Assembly (NCBI GenBank): GCA_018825725.1
Contig: JAHKBC010000046.1
Location: 1 to 10,401, forward strand
Direction: 5' to 3'
Source: Candidatus Omnitrophota bacterium
Lineage (GTDB): Bacteria > Omnitrophota > Gorgyraeia > Gygaellales > Profunditerraquicolaceae
DNA: 10,401 nucleotides
Part shown: piece after piece, positions 1 to 6,763 of the stretch
Layout of the letters: the number at the start of each line of letters is the position of its first letter
How positions within the stretch are numbered: the first letter of the stretch is position 1
Position numbers and translations under genes: made by a program
The notes under the pieces: generated by a model
What the model saw: the letters and a program-made list of their open reading frames with translations, nothing else
Told to the model about the DNA's origin: nothing
The model's database searches: none

Positions 1-1184
1 ACACAAACTTCTCCTTCAGTTAAAATACCCATATGCCCGCCTAAACACGGGCCGCAAGTAGGAGTTGAAAAAATACCTCCAGCTTTAATAAAAATTTCCG
101 CAAGGCCTTCTTTTACAGCCTGAAGATATATTTTTTGCGTTGCCGGAATTACGATCAACCTTAAACCCGATTCAGCCTTCTTACCTTTTAACACCTGAGC
201 AGCAATTCTTAAATCCGAAATTCTTCCATTAGTACAAGAACCAATAACAACCTGGTCAACTTTAACCTCCCCTAATTCTCCCGCCGCCTTAACGTTACTA
301 GGTAGATGCGGACAGGCAACCTGAGGCTCTAAATCAGACAGATCCCACTCATAAACTTTATCGTAGCTGGCGCCTTTGTCGCTTTTAAGTTCAGTCAACA
401 GTCCACGGTCCATTCTCCACGGTTTTGCATTTTTTCTGTGGACTGTTGACTGTTGACTGATGACATTCTTTACGAAGTCCAGGGTAATTTCATCCGGTTC
501 GATTAGGCCTGCCCTGGCCCCTGCTTCAATAGCCATATTACTCATGGCAAACCGGTCATCCATCGCTAGATTATTGATTACCGGGCCGCAAAACTCCATT
601 GCCTTGTACAGTGCGCCGTCAACGCCTATCTTACCTATAGTAAATAAGATTATATCCTTACCGCCAACCCATTTCTTTAGCTTCCCTTTATATATAAATT
701 TAACCGAACCTGGAACCTTAAACCAACATTTCCCGTCAATATAAGCCCGAGCTAAATCTGTTGAACCGACGCCCGTAGCATAAGCCCCCAACGCGCCATA
801 AGTACAGGTATGTGAATCTGCCCCAATAACCAAATCCCCTGGTTTAACTAAGCCCAGCTCCGGTAAAAGCACATGCTCAATCCCCATCTGCCCGATTTCA
901 AAATAATTATCAATCTTCTGTTCAGCGGCAAAATCACTCAAAATCCGGCACTGATTAGCGCTCTTTTGGTCTTTAGCCGGAGCAAAATGATCCGGAACCA
1001 AAACAATGCTCTTTGTGTCAAAAACATTTTTAAACCCGCTTTTTTTGAATTCTGCAATAGCCAAGGGAGCAGTAATGTCATTTCCTAAAGCCACATCAAC
1101 TATGGCTTCAATGAATTCACCCGGTTGAATACTTTTTTTCCCGGAATGTTTAATTAATATCTTTTCGGCTATAGTATATCCCAT
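1..1184 (-). CDS. leuC: 3-isopropylmalate dehydratase large subunit, LeuC/HacA-type aconitase family (3' end outside window)
   Basis: This family catalyses the stereospecific isomerisation of 2- and 3-isopropylmalate in leucine synthesis, using a [4Fe-4S] cluster and a separate small subunit (LeuD), which is not in the window. From ATG at 1184 the minus strand is open for 394 codons to the window edge. Family motifs visible are VPDHFAPAKD (about residues 63-72), GADSHTCTYGALGAYATG (121-138), GSCTNGR (315-321, cluster Cys317) and TCGPCLGG (376-383, Cys377 and Cys380). The short form with these motifs resembles the archaeal/thermophile LeuC2-HacA group, so homoaconitase or a related dehydratase cannot be excluded. 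Only the last few tens of residues should be missing. Residues about 242-265 are encoded by a palindromic element and look like an insertion relative to the family, lying just before the YDKVYEWDLSDLEPQVACPH segment. No clear Shine-Dalgarno sequence precedes the ATG. The gap to fabF carries another palindrome, so leuC may be a separate unit. Confidence 0.9.
   Translation of the reverse strand, partial: MGYTIAEKILIKHSGKKSIQPGEFIEAIVDVALGNDITAPLAIAEFKKSGFKNVFDTKSIVLVPDHFAPAKDQKSANQCRILSDFAAEQKIDNYFEIGQMGIEHVLLPELGLVKPGDLVIGADSHTCTYGALGAYATGVGSTDLARAYIDGKCWFKVPGSVKFIYKGKLKKWVGGKDIILFTIGKIGVDGALYKAMEFCGPVINNLAMDDRFAMSNMAIEAGARAGLIEPDEITLDFVKNVISQQSTVHRKNAKPWRMDRGLLTELKSDKGASYDKVYEWDLSDLEPQVACPHLPSNVKAAGELGEVKVDQVVIGSCTNGRISDLRIAAQVLKGKKAESGLRLIVIPATQKIYLQAVKEGLAEIFIKAGGIFSTPTCGPCLGGHMGILTEGEVC
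391..460. repeat. Palindromic element inserted in frame within leuC
   Basis: Positions 392-406 and 438-452 form a perfect 15-bp inverted repeat (CAGTCAACAGTCCAC and its complement) around a 31-nt centre. The right arm is followed by a tandem copy of the heptamer TTGACTG (446-452, 453-459), so the outer end TCAGTCA (391-397) can also pair with 454-460. TCCACGGT occurs twice on the left side and centre (402-409 and 416-423). The element encodes leuC residues about 242-265, rich in Q, R, K and W, at a place where relatives have a shorter linker. The reading frame stays open through it. It looks like a small non-autonomous palindromic repeat that has been tolerated inside a protein; no transposase is present. 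Confidence 0.8.
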
Positions 1185-1205
1185 ATTATTGATTAAAAGA
1201 TTACC

Positions 1206-1277
1206 TAGGTAGAGGTAAAGGTTAAGGTAGAGGAGGTATAGATTTATCGTCACCTTCTTAACCTCTACCTGTACCTA
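1206..1277. repeat. Long imperfect inverted repeat in the fabF-leuC gap
   Basis: The 97-nt gap between the natural fabF stop and the leuC start is mostly a palindrome. Arms 1206-1226 and 1257-1277 match at 19 of 21 positions as inverted repeats, separated by 30 nt. In the minus-strand RNA one of the two mismatches becomes a G-U pair, leaving one C-C mismatch. The arms are built from short AGGTA/AGGTTA units (for example TAGGTAGAGGT). No T-run follows, so this is not a standard terminator. It may be a small mobile palindrome or an RNA-processing hairpin. No gene is seen in the gap. Confidence 0.75.
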
Positions 1278-1280
1278 TGC

Positions 1281-2525
1281 CTATTTAAATTTCTTAACTA
1301 ATAGTGTAGCATTATGCCCGCCAAAACCTAAAGAATTGGAGATGGCCACATCCATTTTAGCCTTTCTGGCGGTATTAGGAACCTAATCCAGATCGCAGGC
1401 CGGATCAGGAAATTCGTAGTTTATGGTAGGCGGGGCAATATTCTCCTTCACAGCCAATACCGAAGCCACAAATTCCACGCCGCCGGCAGCTCCTAAAAGA
1501 TGCCCGGTCATGGATTTTGTAGAGCTAATCATCACTTTCTTGGAATGTTCACCTAAAGCCTTTTTTATTGCTATAGTCTCTATCTTATCGTTTAACTCCG
1601 TGGATGTGCCGTGAGCATTAATATAATCTACATCTTCAGGCTTTAACCCTGCATCCTTTATCGCAATAAGCATGGCCCTGGCCGCTCCGTCACCCTCAGG
1701 ATCTGGAGCAGTAATATGGTAGGCATCACAAGTCATACCATATCCGGCAATCTCTGCGTAAATCCTAGCGCCTCTTTGTGTAGCATGCTCCAGGCTCTCT
1801 AAAACTACAACTCCACAACCCTCACCCATTACAAAACCATCCCTTTGAGCGTCAAATGGCCGCGACGCCTTTTGAGGAGTGTCATTACGTTTAGATAAAG
1901 CCTTTAACGCGCAAAAACCGCCCACCCCAAGTATTGTAATACAGCTCTCCGTTCCTCCGGCAACCATAGCATCCGCGTCGCCGCGTTGAATCATCCTAAA
2001 AGCATCACCAATAGAATGGCTCCCGGAAGCGCAAGCAGTAGTAACACAGGAATTCGGACCCTTAAGCCCAAATGCAATACCAATTTGACCAGCAGCCTCA
2101 TTTACGATTAACGAAGGTATAAGAAAGGGGGTTAATCTCGACGGCCCTTTCTTTAAATAAACTTGAAACTGCTCCTCGATAATCCTTAAGCTTCCAATAC
2201 CAGAACCAACTAAAACACCGATGCGATTTCTGTCTTCTTTATTTAAATCCAGGCCAGAGTCCGTAATCGCCTGCTTTGTAGAGGCAATAGCAAACTGCAC
2301 GAACCGTTCCATGCGGTGCGCTTCCTTTTTACTCATTCCGTAACTTTCAGGATTGAAATCCTTTACCTCTGCGGAGATTTGACTGTCAAAAGCCGATGCA
2401 TCAAATGCAGTAATTTTACCGACCCCCCCTACACCCTGAAGCAGGGAATTCCAGAAGGCCGATACTATATTACCCAACGGAGTTATAACACCTAAGCCCG
2501 TTACTACTACTCGTTTATTTCCCAT
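1281..2525 (-). CDS. fabF: Beta-ketoacyl-ACP synthase II, interrupted by an in-frame amber codon
   Basis: FabF condenses malonyl-ACP with acyl-ACP in the elongation cycle. The start is fixed by the family N-terminus ([14 protein letters not shown], residues 5-18) at ATG 2525. Catalytic residues are visible: Cys165 in TTACASGS, His305 in NAHGTST, Lys337 and His342 in [13 protein letters not shown]. After PDPACDLD (373-380) the frame meets TAG at 1385-1383, where relatives have tyrosine in the DLDYVPN segment. The frame then continues with [20 protein letters not shown] and [13 protein letters not shown] to a second TAG at 1283-1281. Total length with codon 381 read as an amino acid is 414, close to the 413 of E. 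coli FabF. The truncated 380-residue product would lack the GFGG loop with the gating phenylalanine (Phe401 here) and the last core strands, so it is unlikely to be active. The lesion could be a point mutation, a sequencing error, or a rare readthrough site. The start has no recognisable Shine-Dalgarno sequence. Confidence 0.9.
1383..1385 (-). other. Premature amber stop at the conserved Tyr codon of fabF
   Basis: TAG replaces the codon expected for tyrosine in the conserved DLDYVPN segment, one base away from either tyrosine codon. The 33 codons after it keep strong family similarity, including GFGGHN, and end at a normal stop. No selenocysteine- or pyrrolysine-like context is evident, and neighbouring genes end with TAG normally. 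Confidence 0.85.
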
Positions 2526-2551
2526 TTTGTTAAGTCTAAAAAAGTTTACAC

Positions 2552-2585
2552 AAAAACTACCCCGCCGAAAAAGTAAAGCGGGGTA
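2552..2585 (-). terminator. Terminator-like hairpin between acpP and fabF
   Basis: In the direction of transcription an 8-bp GC-rich stem (TACCCCGC, 2585-2578, pairing with GCGGGGTA, 2565-2558) encloses a 12-nt loop and is followed by GTTTTTG. This is the layout of an intrinsic terminator with a short U-tract. It lies about 25 nt after the acpP stop and about 30 nt before the fabF start. It would let acpP be expressed at a higher level than fabF by partial termination; that role is inferred. The T-tract is short, so read-through is likely. Confidence 0.65.
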
Positions 2586-2610
2586 TTATGTCAAGATTTA
2601 TGATTAACCA

Positions 2611-2850
2611 CTACTTCTTAGGGCTTTTTTCTTCAATATATTTTACTGCATCTGCAACCGTTGTAATCTTCTCGGCATCGTCATCGGGTATCTCTATACC
2701 GAATTCTTCTTCAAAAGCCATGACCAACTCGACGGTATCCAGAGAATCCGCGCCCAGGTCATCAATAAAAGAAGCCGTAGGAATAACCTCTTCGGCTTTT
2801 ACGCCCAATTGTTCCGCTATGATTGATTTTACTTTCTCTTCAATTGCCAT
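2611..2850 (-). CDS. acpP: Acyl carrier protein
   Basis: The 79-residue acidic protein carries the growing acyl chain on a 4'-phosphopantetheine arm. The attachment site is Ser36 in [19 protein letters not shown], the classic DSL motif at the start of helix II. Length and the [21 protein letters not shown]-terminal half match bacterial AcpP. The start is supported by the best ribosome binding site in the window, AAGGAGG at 2864-2858, seven nt before ATG, as expected for one of the most abundant proteins in the cell. It lies between fabG and fabF, its usual place. It is preceded by a 114-nt gap with a palindrome and followed by a terminator-like hairpin, so its transcript may be processed or ended separately from its neighbours. 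It ends with TAG. Confidence 0.97.
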   Translation of the reverse strand: MAIEEKVKSIIAEQLGVKAEEVIPTASFIDDLGADSLDTVELVMAFEEEFGIEIPDDDAEKITTVADAVKYIEEKSPKK

Positions 2851-2894
2851 TCTTTTTCCTCCTTAAATATGAGCCACTATAGTAGCGAATATTT

Positions 2895-2952
2895 ACTCCG
2901 CAGCGTGCATCAAAAATATCAAAGAGATTTTTGATGCGATTACGCAAGGAGT
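2895..2952. repeat. Palindrome in the fabG-acpP gap
   Basis: Nested inverted repeats fill about half of the gap between fabG and acpP: ACTCC (2895-2899) with GGAGT (2948-2952), and GCATCAAAAAT (2907-2917) with ATTTTTGATGC (2927-2937) around a 9-nt loop, with GCGT-type pairing between them. The RNA would form a long rod-like hairpin upstream of the acpP ribosome binding site. No U-tract follows it in the minus direction. It could be an RNA-processing or stability element, or a small dispersed palindrome. I see no convincing promoter in the rest of the gap. Confidence 0.7.
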
Positions 2953-2964
2953 CATTTTTACCTT

Positions 2965-3708
2965 TTACGCCATTACCATCCCGCCATCAACTACTATGGT
3001 CTGCCCTGTTATATAATCAGATTCGCTTGACGCTAAAAACAAACTGGCATTCGCAACATCGCTGGGATTTCCCAGCTTAGCCAGAGGAATAGCCTCAAGC
3101 ATTTTCTCCTTAACTTCAAGCGGTAATTTTGCCGTCATATCCGTCTGGATAAAACCGGGGGCTATCGCATTAACATTAATATTGCGACTAGCCAACTCCT
3201 TAGCTGCGGTCTTAGTCAGGGCAATTATTCCTGCCTTAGAAGCAGAATAATTTGCCTGGCCGGGATTACCGATTATGCCAATGATCGAAGCGATATTCAC
3301 TATCTTACCGCTCTTCTGCTTAAGCATGGGTCGCGCCACAGCCTTCATACAGTTAAATGTACCTTTTAGGTTTACATTTAATACCGCGTCCCACTCCTGC
3401 TGGCTCATCCGTAATAAAAGATTATCCTTTGTGATTCCAGCGTTGCTAACTAATATATCAATCCTTGTGAATTTGTCAAGAATTTTGTTTATACCTGCCT
3501 CAACCGCTGCGTAATTGCTAACATCTATCTCATCGGCCAGGGTTTTGCGGCCTAAAGTGCTAATTTCATCACAGGCAACCTGCGCCTGTTCCAAATTAAC
3601 ATCCCATATAACTATATCCGCCCCCTCTCGGGCAAAAAACAAAGCAATCTCCTTACCGATACCTCTGGCTCCTCCGGTAATTAACGCAACTTTATCCTTA
3701 ATCTTCAT
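2965..3708 (-). CDS. fabG: 3-oxoacyl-ACP reductase
   Basis: FabG reduces 3-ketoacyl-ACP to 3-hydroxyacyl-ACP with NADPH. The 247-residue protein is a classical short-chain dehydrogenase. It has the Rossmann nucleotide motif TGGARGIG (11-18), NAGI (89-92), and the catalytic tetrad Asn113 (NVNLKG), Ser141, Tyr154 and Lys158 (YSASK). The C-terminal GQTIVVDGGMVMA is typical of FabG rather than of other short-chain reductases. The start ATG is preceded by GGGGGA at a suitable distance. The upstream gap to fabD holds a palindrome whose CCCC could compete for this site, which is speculative. It ends with TAA. Position between fabD and acpP supports the assignment. Confidence 0.96.
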   Translation of the reverse strand: MKIKDKVALITGGARGIGKEIALFFAREGADIVIWDVNLEQAQVACDEISTLGRKTLADEIDVSNYAAVEAGINKILDKFTRIDILVSNAGITKDNLLLRMSQQEWDAVLNVNLKGTFNCMKAVARPMLKQKSGKIVNIASIIGIIGNPGQANYSASKAGIIALTKTAAKELASRNINVNAIAPGFIQTDMTAKLPLEVKEKMLEAIPLAKLGNPSDVANASLFLASSESDYITGQTIVVDGGMVMA

Positions 3709-3727
3709 ATTAAATCCCCCACTGGTA

Positions 3728-3780
3728 ATAGCAGGTAGATCCCGGGGAACAATCTATACCCTACTTACTACCTGCTGACC
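3728..3780. repeat. Palindrome spanning the fabD 3' end and the fabD-fabG gap
   Basis: AGCAGGTAG (3730-3738) and CTACCTGCT (3768-3776) form a perfect 9-bp inverted repeat with a 29-nt centre, extended outward by GGT/ACC pairing. The centre contains CCCCGGGG and a TAGAT/ATCTA pair. One arm lies inside the last codons of fabD (SAGSK and stop), suggesting the element replaced the original 3' end of the gene. The other arm is just upstream of the fabG ribosome binding site. Confidence 0.65.
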
Positions 3781-4690
3781 CTACTGATTCTATATCACCC
3801 TTTTTCCCCATGTTAACAACCTCGGCTTCCCGATTAATCCTGCGCATCAGGCCCTTTAAAACGTTACCCGGGCCAAATTCAAAAAATTTTCGTACCCCCT
3901 GCAAAAGAATAAAATTTATGGAATCTTCCCAAAGCACACTTGAATATACCTGCTTTATAAGATTGTCCCGGATTTCCTCTTCGCTATTCACAGGTTTGGC
4001 AGTAACATTGCTGACTACGGGAATCTTAGGCTGAACAAAATTAGTCTTGGCAATCTGGGCTGCTAATTTTACCGCAGCCCCGCGCATAAACGAAGAGTGA
4101 AATGCCCCGCTTACATCCAGAAGCACTGCCATCTTAGCCCCATACTCCTGCGCTAACTTTTGCGCCCGTGATATATCCACCATGCTTCCAGAAATAACTA
4201 CCTGGCCAGGACAATTCAAATTAGCAATTTCTGTTTTTGTCTGTCCGCAAATCTCCCTGACATGAGATAAATCCAATCCGATAATCGAAAGCATCATTCC
4301 GGGATTTTTGACTGACTCTTCCTCCATAAATTCACCCCGACGCCTGACTAAATATACCGCATCCTCAAATCTCATTGCTTCGGCGGCAACCAGGGCTGAA
4401 TATTCACCCAGGCTTAACCCTGCCGCATAATCCCCGGGGATTGCTTTATTCTTGGTTACGGATTTAAAAACCTCCCAACAGGCAATGCTCAAAGTAAATA
4501 TCGCCGGTTGGGCATTATTGGTTTTAGTAAGTTCCGCTAATGGGCCTTGGAAACACAATTGGGATAAAGAAAAACCCAATGTCATATCCGCGCGATCAAA
4601 AACTAACCGCGCAACCGGATAGGTATCGTAAAGATCCTTACCCATCCCCACGTAATGCGAACCTTGGCCAGCAAACAAATATCCTACCAT
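3761..4690 (-). CDS. fabD: Malonyl-CoA:ACP transacylase
   Basis: FabD moves malonyl groups from CoA to ACP, supplying the extender unit. From ATG at 4690 the protein has 309 residues, the same as E. coli FabD. Visible features are the oxyanion-hole GQGSHYVGMG (8-17), nucleophile Ser93 in GLSLGEYSAL (91-100), RRRGEFM (116-122) and active-site His198 in GAFHSS. Leu replaces the usual His before the nucleophile (GLSLGE instead of GHSLGE), a variant I believe occurs in other bacterial FabD proteins. An upstream TTG at 4711 would add seven residues, but the family starts at the YLFAGQGS segment, ATG 4690 overlaps the fabH stop by 7 nt, and GGGGAG (4709-4704) can serve as its ribosome binding site. 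The last residues SAGSK come from a palindromic element. It ends with TAG. Confidence 0.95.
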   Translation of the reverse strand: MVGYLFAGQGSHYVGMGKDLYDTYPVARLVFDRADMTLGFSLSQLCFQGPLAELTKTNNAQPAIFTLSIACWEVFKSVTKNKAIPGDYAAGLSLGEYSALVAAEAMRFEDAVYLVRRRGEFMEEESVKNPGMMLSIIGLDLSHVREICGQTKTEIANLNCPGQVVISGSMVDISRAQKLAQEYGAKMAVLLDVSGAFHSSFMRGAAVKLAAQIAKTNFVQPKIPVVSNVTAKPVNSEEEIRDNLIKQVYSSVLWEDSINFILLQGVRKFFEFGPGNVLKGLMRRINREAEVVNMGKKGDIESVGSAGSK

Positions 4691-4709
4691 TTTATAATAG
4701 CCGCTCCCC
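4684..4709 (-). promoter_or_regulatory. fabH-fabD translational coupling site
   Basis: GGGGAG (4709-4704) lies 13 nt before ATG 4690, and the fabH stop TAG (4686-4684) sits inside the second and third codons of fabD, giving a 7-nt overlap (ATGGTAG). This arrangement favours ATG 4690 over the upstream TTG 4711 as the fabD start and suggests coupled translation. The spacing of the purine tract is slightly long. Confidence 0.55.
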
Positions 4710-5661
4710 AAACAAGGCCTGCGCCGAATGAATCCAGAAGAATTATGTCATTCTTCTTAACTCTTCCCTCTTTCACTGCTTCGCAGAGCGCAGTAGCCAC
4801 AGAAGCCGAAGACATATTCCCGCAGCGCTCAATATTCAGGTATATCTTTTTTTCGGGTAAATTTAATTTCTTGCCCAATGCCATAATAATCCTCATATTT
4901 GCTTGATGCGGTACAACTAAATCTATATCTGCCAAGGTTAAACCTGCAGCCTTAACAGCTTCGCTGGCGGCATTAGCCATAATATTTACCGCAAGTTTAA
5001 AAACTTCATTACCTTCCATCTTAAGATAATGCAGGCGCTCTTTAATCGTATCGCTGGATGCAGGAAAACGCGAACCACCGCCAGGACACTTTATGAGATC
5101 CGCCTTGGTGCCGTCACTTCCCAGATAGGTTGAAAGAATTCCCCCGAGTTTAACTTCTCCTAATACAGCTGCTCCGGCTCCATCACCAAATAGTACACAA
5201 GTCCCTCTATCCTGCCAGTCAGTTACCGATGACATAACTTCAGTCCCTACAACCAAAGCATTCTTATAACTTCCCTGGGCAATAAACTGCCGGGCAATAT
5301 CCAGCCCATATATAAATCCTGAACAGGCAGCCGAAATATCAAAACAAACAGCCTTTTTAGCATTTAATCCCGCCTGCAAAAAGCAGGCAGTTGCCGGAAA
5401 CTGCATATCCGGAGTAATGGTCGCAACAATAATTAGTTCCAAATCTTCAGCCTTAATCTTGGCATCCTTTAAGGCCTCTTGCGCGGCCTTAATAGCCAGA
5501 TCCGAAGCTGCCTCAAGTTTAGAAACTAAATGCCTTTCTTTTATCCCGGTACGGCTAGTAATCCACTCGTCCGTTGTATCCACCATCTTCTCCAACTCCG
5601 CGTTACCAAGTATTCTTTGTGGCAGATACTCGCCTAAACCGAGAATTCCTACTCTTTTCAC
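4684..5661 (-). CDS. fabH: Beta-ketoacyl-ACP synthase III
   Basis: FabH starts fatty acid synthesis by condensing an acyl-CoA, usually acetyl-CoA, with malonyl-ACP. The 325-residue protein has the full Cys-His-Asn triad: Cys113 in DISAACSGF, His252 in VPHQAN and Asn282 in CGNMSSASVATAL. The TTDEWITSRTGI segment (29-40) and GDGAGAAVL (159-167) are also typical. The start codon is GTG at 5661; the family N-terminus (VGILGLGEYLP) begins right after it and no ATG lies upstream in frame. The purine-rich stretch before it (GAAAGAAGG) is a weak ribosome binding site. The 87-nt gap from plsX contains only a small weak hairpin. It ends with TAG, overlapping the fabD start. Confidence 0.96.
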   Translation of the reverse strand: MKRVGILGLGEYLPQRILGNAELEKMVDTTDEWITSRTGIKERHLVSKLEAASDLAIKAAQEALKDAKIKAEDLELIIVATITPDMQFPATACFLQAGLNAKKAVCFDISAACSGFIYGLDIARQFIAQGSYKNALVVGTEVMSSVTDWQDRGTCVLFGDGAGAAVLGEVKLGGILSTYLGSDGTKADLIKCPGGGSRFPASSDTIKERLHYLKMEGNEVFKLAVNIMANAASEAVKAAGLTLADIDLVVPHQANMRIIMALGKKLNLPEKKIYLNIERCGNMSSASVATALCEAVKEGRVKKNDIILLDSFGAGLVWGAAIIKW

Positions 5662-5748
5662 CCTATACCTTCTTTCCTATCCACAAACCTAATTAGTATT
5701 GCTCTATAATTATTGAATTCTTTAGCAGGTGCTGAATTAATTAAACCT

Positions 5749-6753
5749 CTAAAGATTTATCCTGCTTTTGGTCTTAATCGCCTCCAGCATACGCTCGTTA
5801 AACTGGCCTTCCACCTCTTTTTTAGCTACGCGTATAGCATTTTTAATGGCATTAGCATTGGAACGCCCATGTCCGATAATCACCACACCATTAACTCCCA
5901 AAAGCGGAGCGCCACCATATTCCGAATAATCAACCCTGCGCTTAAACCTTCTAAATGAAGGAATGAGAAACAATGCCCCTATTCTGCCTAAAAAACTTCC
6001 CATAATATTCTCTTTAAGGAATATCTGTAATGTCTCGGCCAGGCTCTCAGAAACCTTCAAAGTAATATTTCCCAAAAAACCATCACAGACAATAACATCG
6101 CTCTTACCTGTAAAAATATCCCGTCCTTCTACATTACCGATAAAATTAATAGTACTCTTTTCAAACATCTCGCGCGCCTCTTTGACAAATTCATTACCCT
6201 TAGTCTCTTCCTCGCCAATATTTAAAAGCCCAATACTAGGTTCAGGTTTATTCAGGATATAACGAAAATAACTTTCTGCCATGATCCCATATTGCAATAA
6301 CTGCACAGGTTTAGGGTCAATATTAGCCCCGACATCGATCAATAGAGATATGCCTTTTAAAGTAGGCAGGACCGTGGCTATGCCTGGGCGTTCAATGCCG
6401 GGTAACAATCCAAGAGTAAGCACGGACGCGCAGACCACTGCACCCGTATTTCCCGCGCTAACAAAAGCATCGCCCTTACCTTCCCGAACCAGCTTTAACC
6501 CTACTACTATCGAAGAATTTCTTTTTCTTCTTACGCTATTGGCCGCAGGTTCATGCATTTCGATGACCTCCTCAGAATGCTCTACCAAGATCCTGGAACC
6601 TTTATAACCTGCCTTATCCAACAAACCCTGCACGCGCTTTTGGTCTCCAACCAGCGTAATATCGACCCCATACTCTTTTTCTGCCAGGAGGCTTCCCTTA
6701 ACCACGATATCGGGCGCATAATCTCCGCCCATCGCATCAACTATTATTCGCAT
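5749..6753 (-). CDS. plsX: Phosphate acyltransferase PlsX
   Basis: PlsX makes acyl-phosphate from acyl-ACP and phosphate at the inner face of the membrane, the substrate for PlsY in phospholipid synthesis. The 334-residue sequence is full length. It shows IIVDAMGGDYAPD at the N-terminus (3-15), SAGNTGA (99-105), GIERPGIA (119-126), LNIGEEETKGNE (177-188) and VCDGFLGN (222-229), all family signatures. ATG 6753 lies 10 nt after the rpmF stop, with AAAGGAAG inside the last rpmF codons as a probable, rather distant ribosome binding site. The rpmF-plsX-fabH order is widely conserved. It ends with TAG. Confidence 0.96.
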   Translation of the reverse strand: MRIIVDAMGGDYAPDIVVKGSLLAEKEYGVDITLVGDQKRVQGLLDKAGYKGSRILVEHSEEVIEMHEPAANSVRRKRNSSIVVGLKLVREGKGDAFVSAGNTGAVVCASVLTLGLLPGIERPGIATVLPTLKGISLLIDVGANIDPKPVQLLQYGIMAESYFRYILNKPEPSIGLLNIGEEETKGNEFVKEAREMFEKSTINFIGNVEGRDIFTGKSDVIVCDGFLGNITLKVSESLAETLQIFLKENIMGSFLGRIGALFLIPSFRRFKRRVDYSEYGGAPLLGVNGVVIIGHGRSNANAIKNAIRVAKKEVEGQFNERMLEAIKTKSRINL

Positions 6754-6763
6754 ATTTGGTTAG

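Noticed and set aside
391..460. CRISPR array or tandem repeat locus
   Set aside because: Only a single inverted repeat pair with one heptamer duplication is present; no regularly spaced direct repeats or cas genes are seen.
1383..1385. Recoding of TAG as an amino acid in this genome
   Set aside because: At least six other genes or frames here end with TAG at the family-expected length, so a general amber reassignment would lengthen all of them.
2853..2964. A dedicated acpP promoter in the fabG-acpP gap
   Set aside because: TTGATA and TTGATG hexamers are present, but no -10 hexamer lies at a fitting distance.
3761..4711. fabD starting at TTG 4711
   Set aside because: The extra seven residues are outside the family N-terminus, while ATG 4690 has a possible ribosome binding site and overlaps the fabH stop.
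5715..5738. Small hairpin (AATTC and GAATT with AGC/GCT inside) in the plsX-fabH gap
   Set aside because: The stem is short, AT-rich and interrupted by a bulge, and no T-tract follows; it is within what chance allows in AT-rich DNA.
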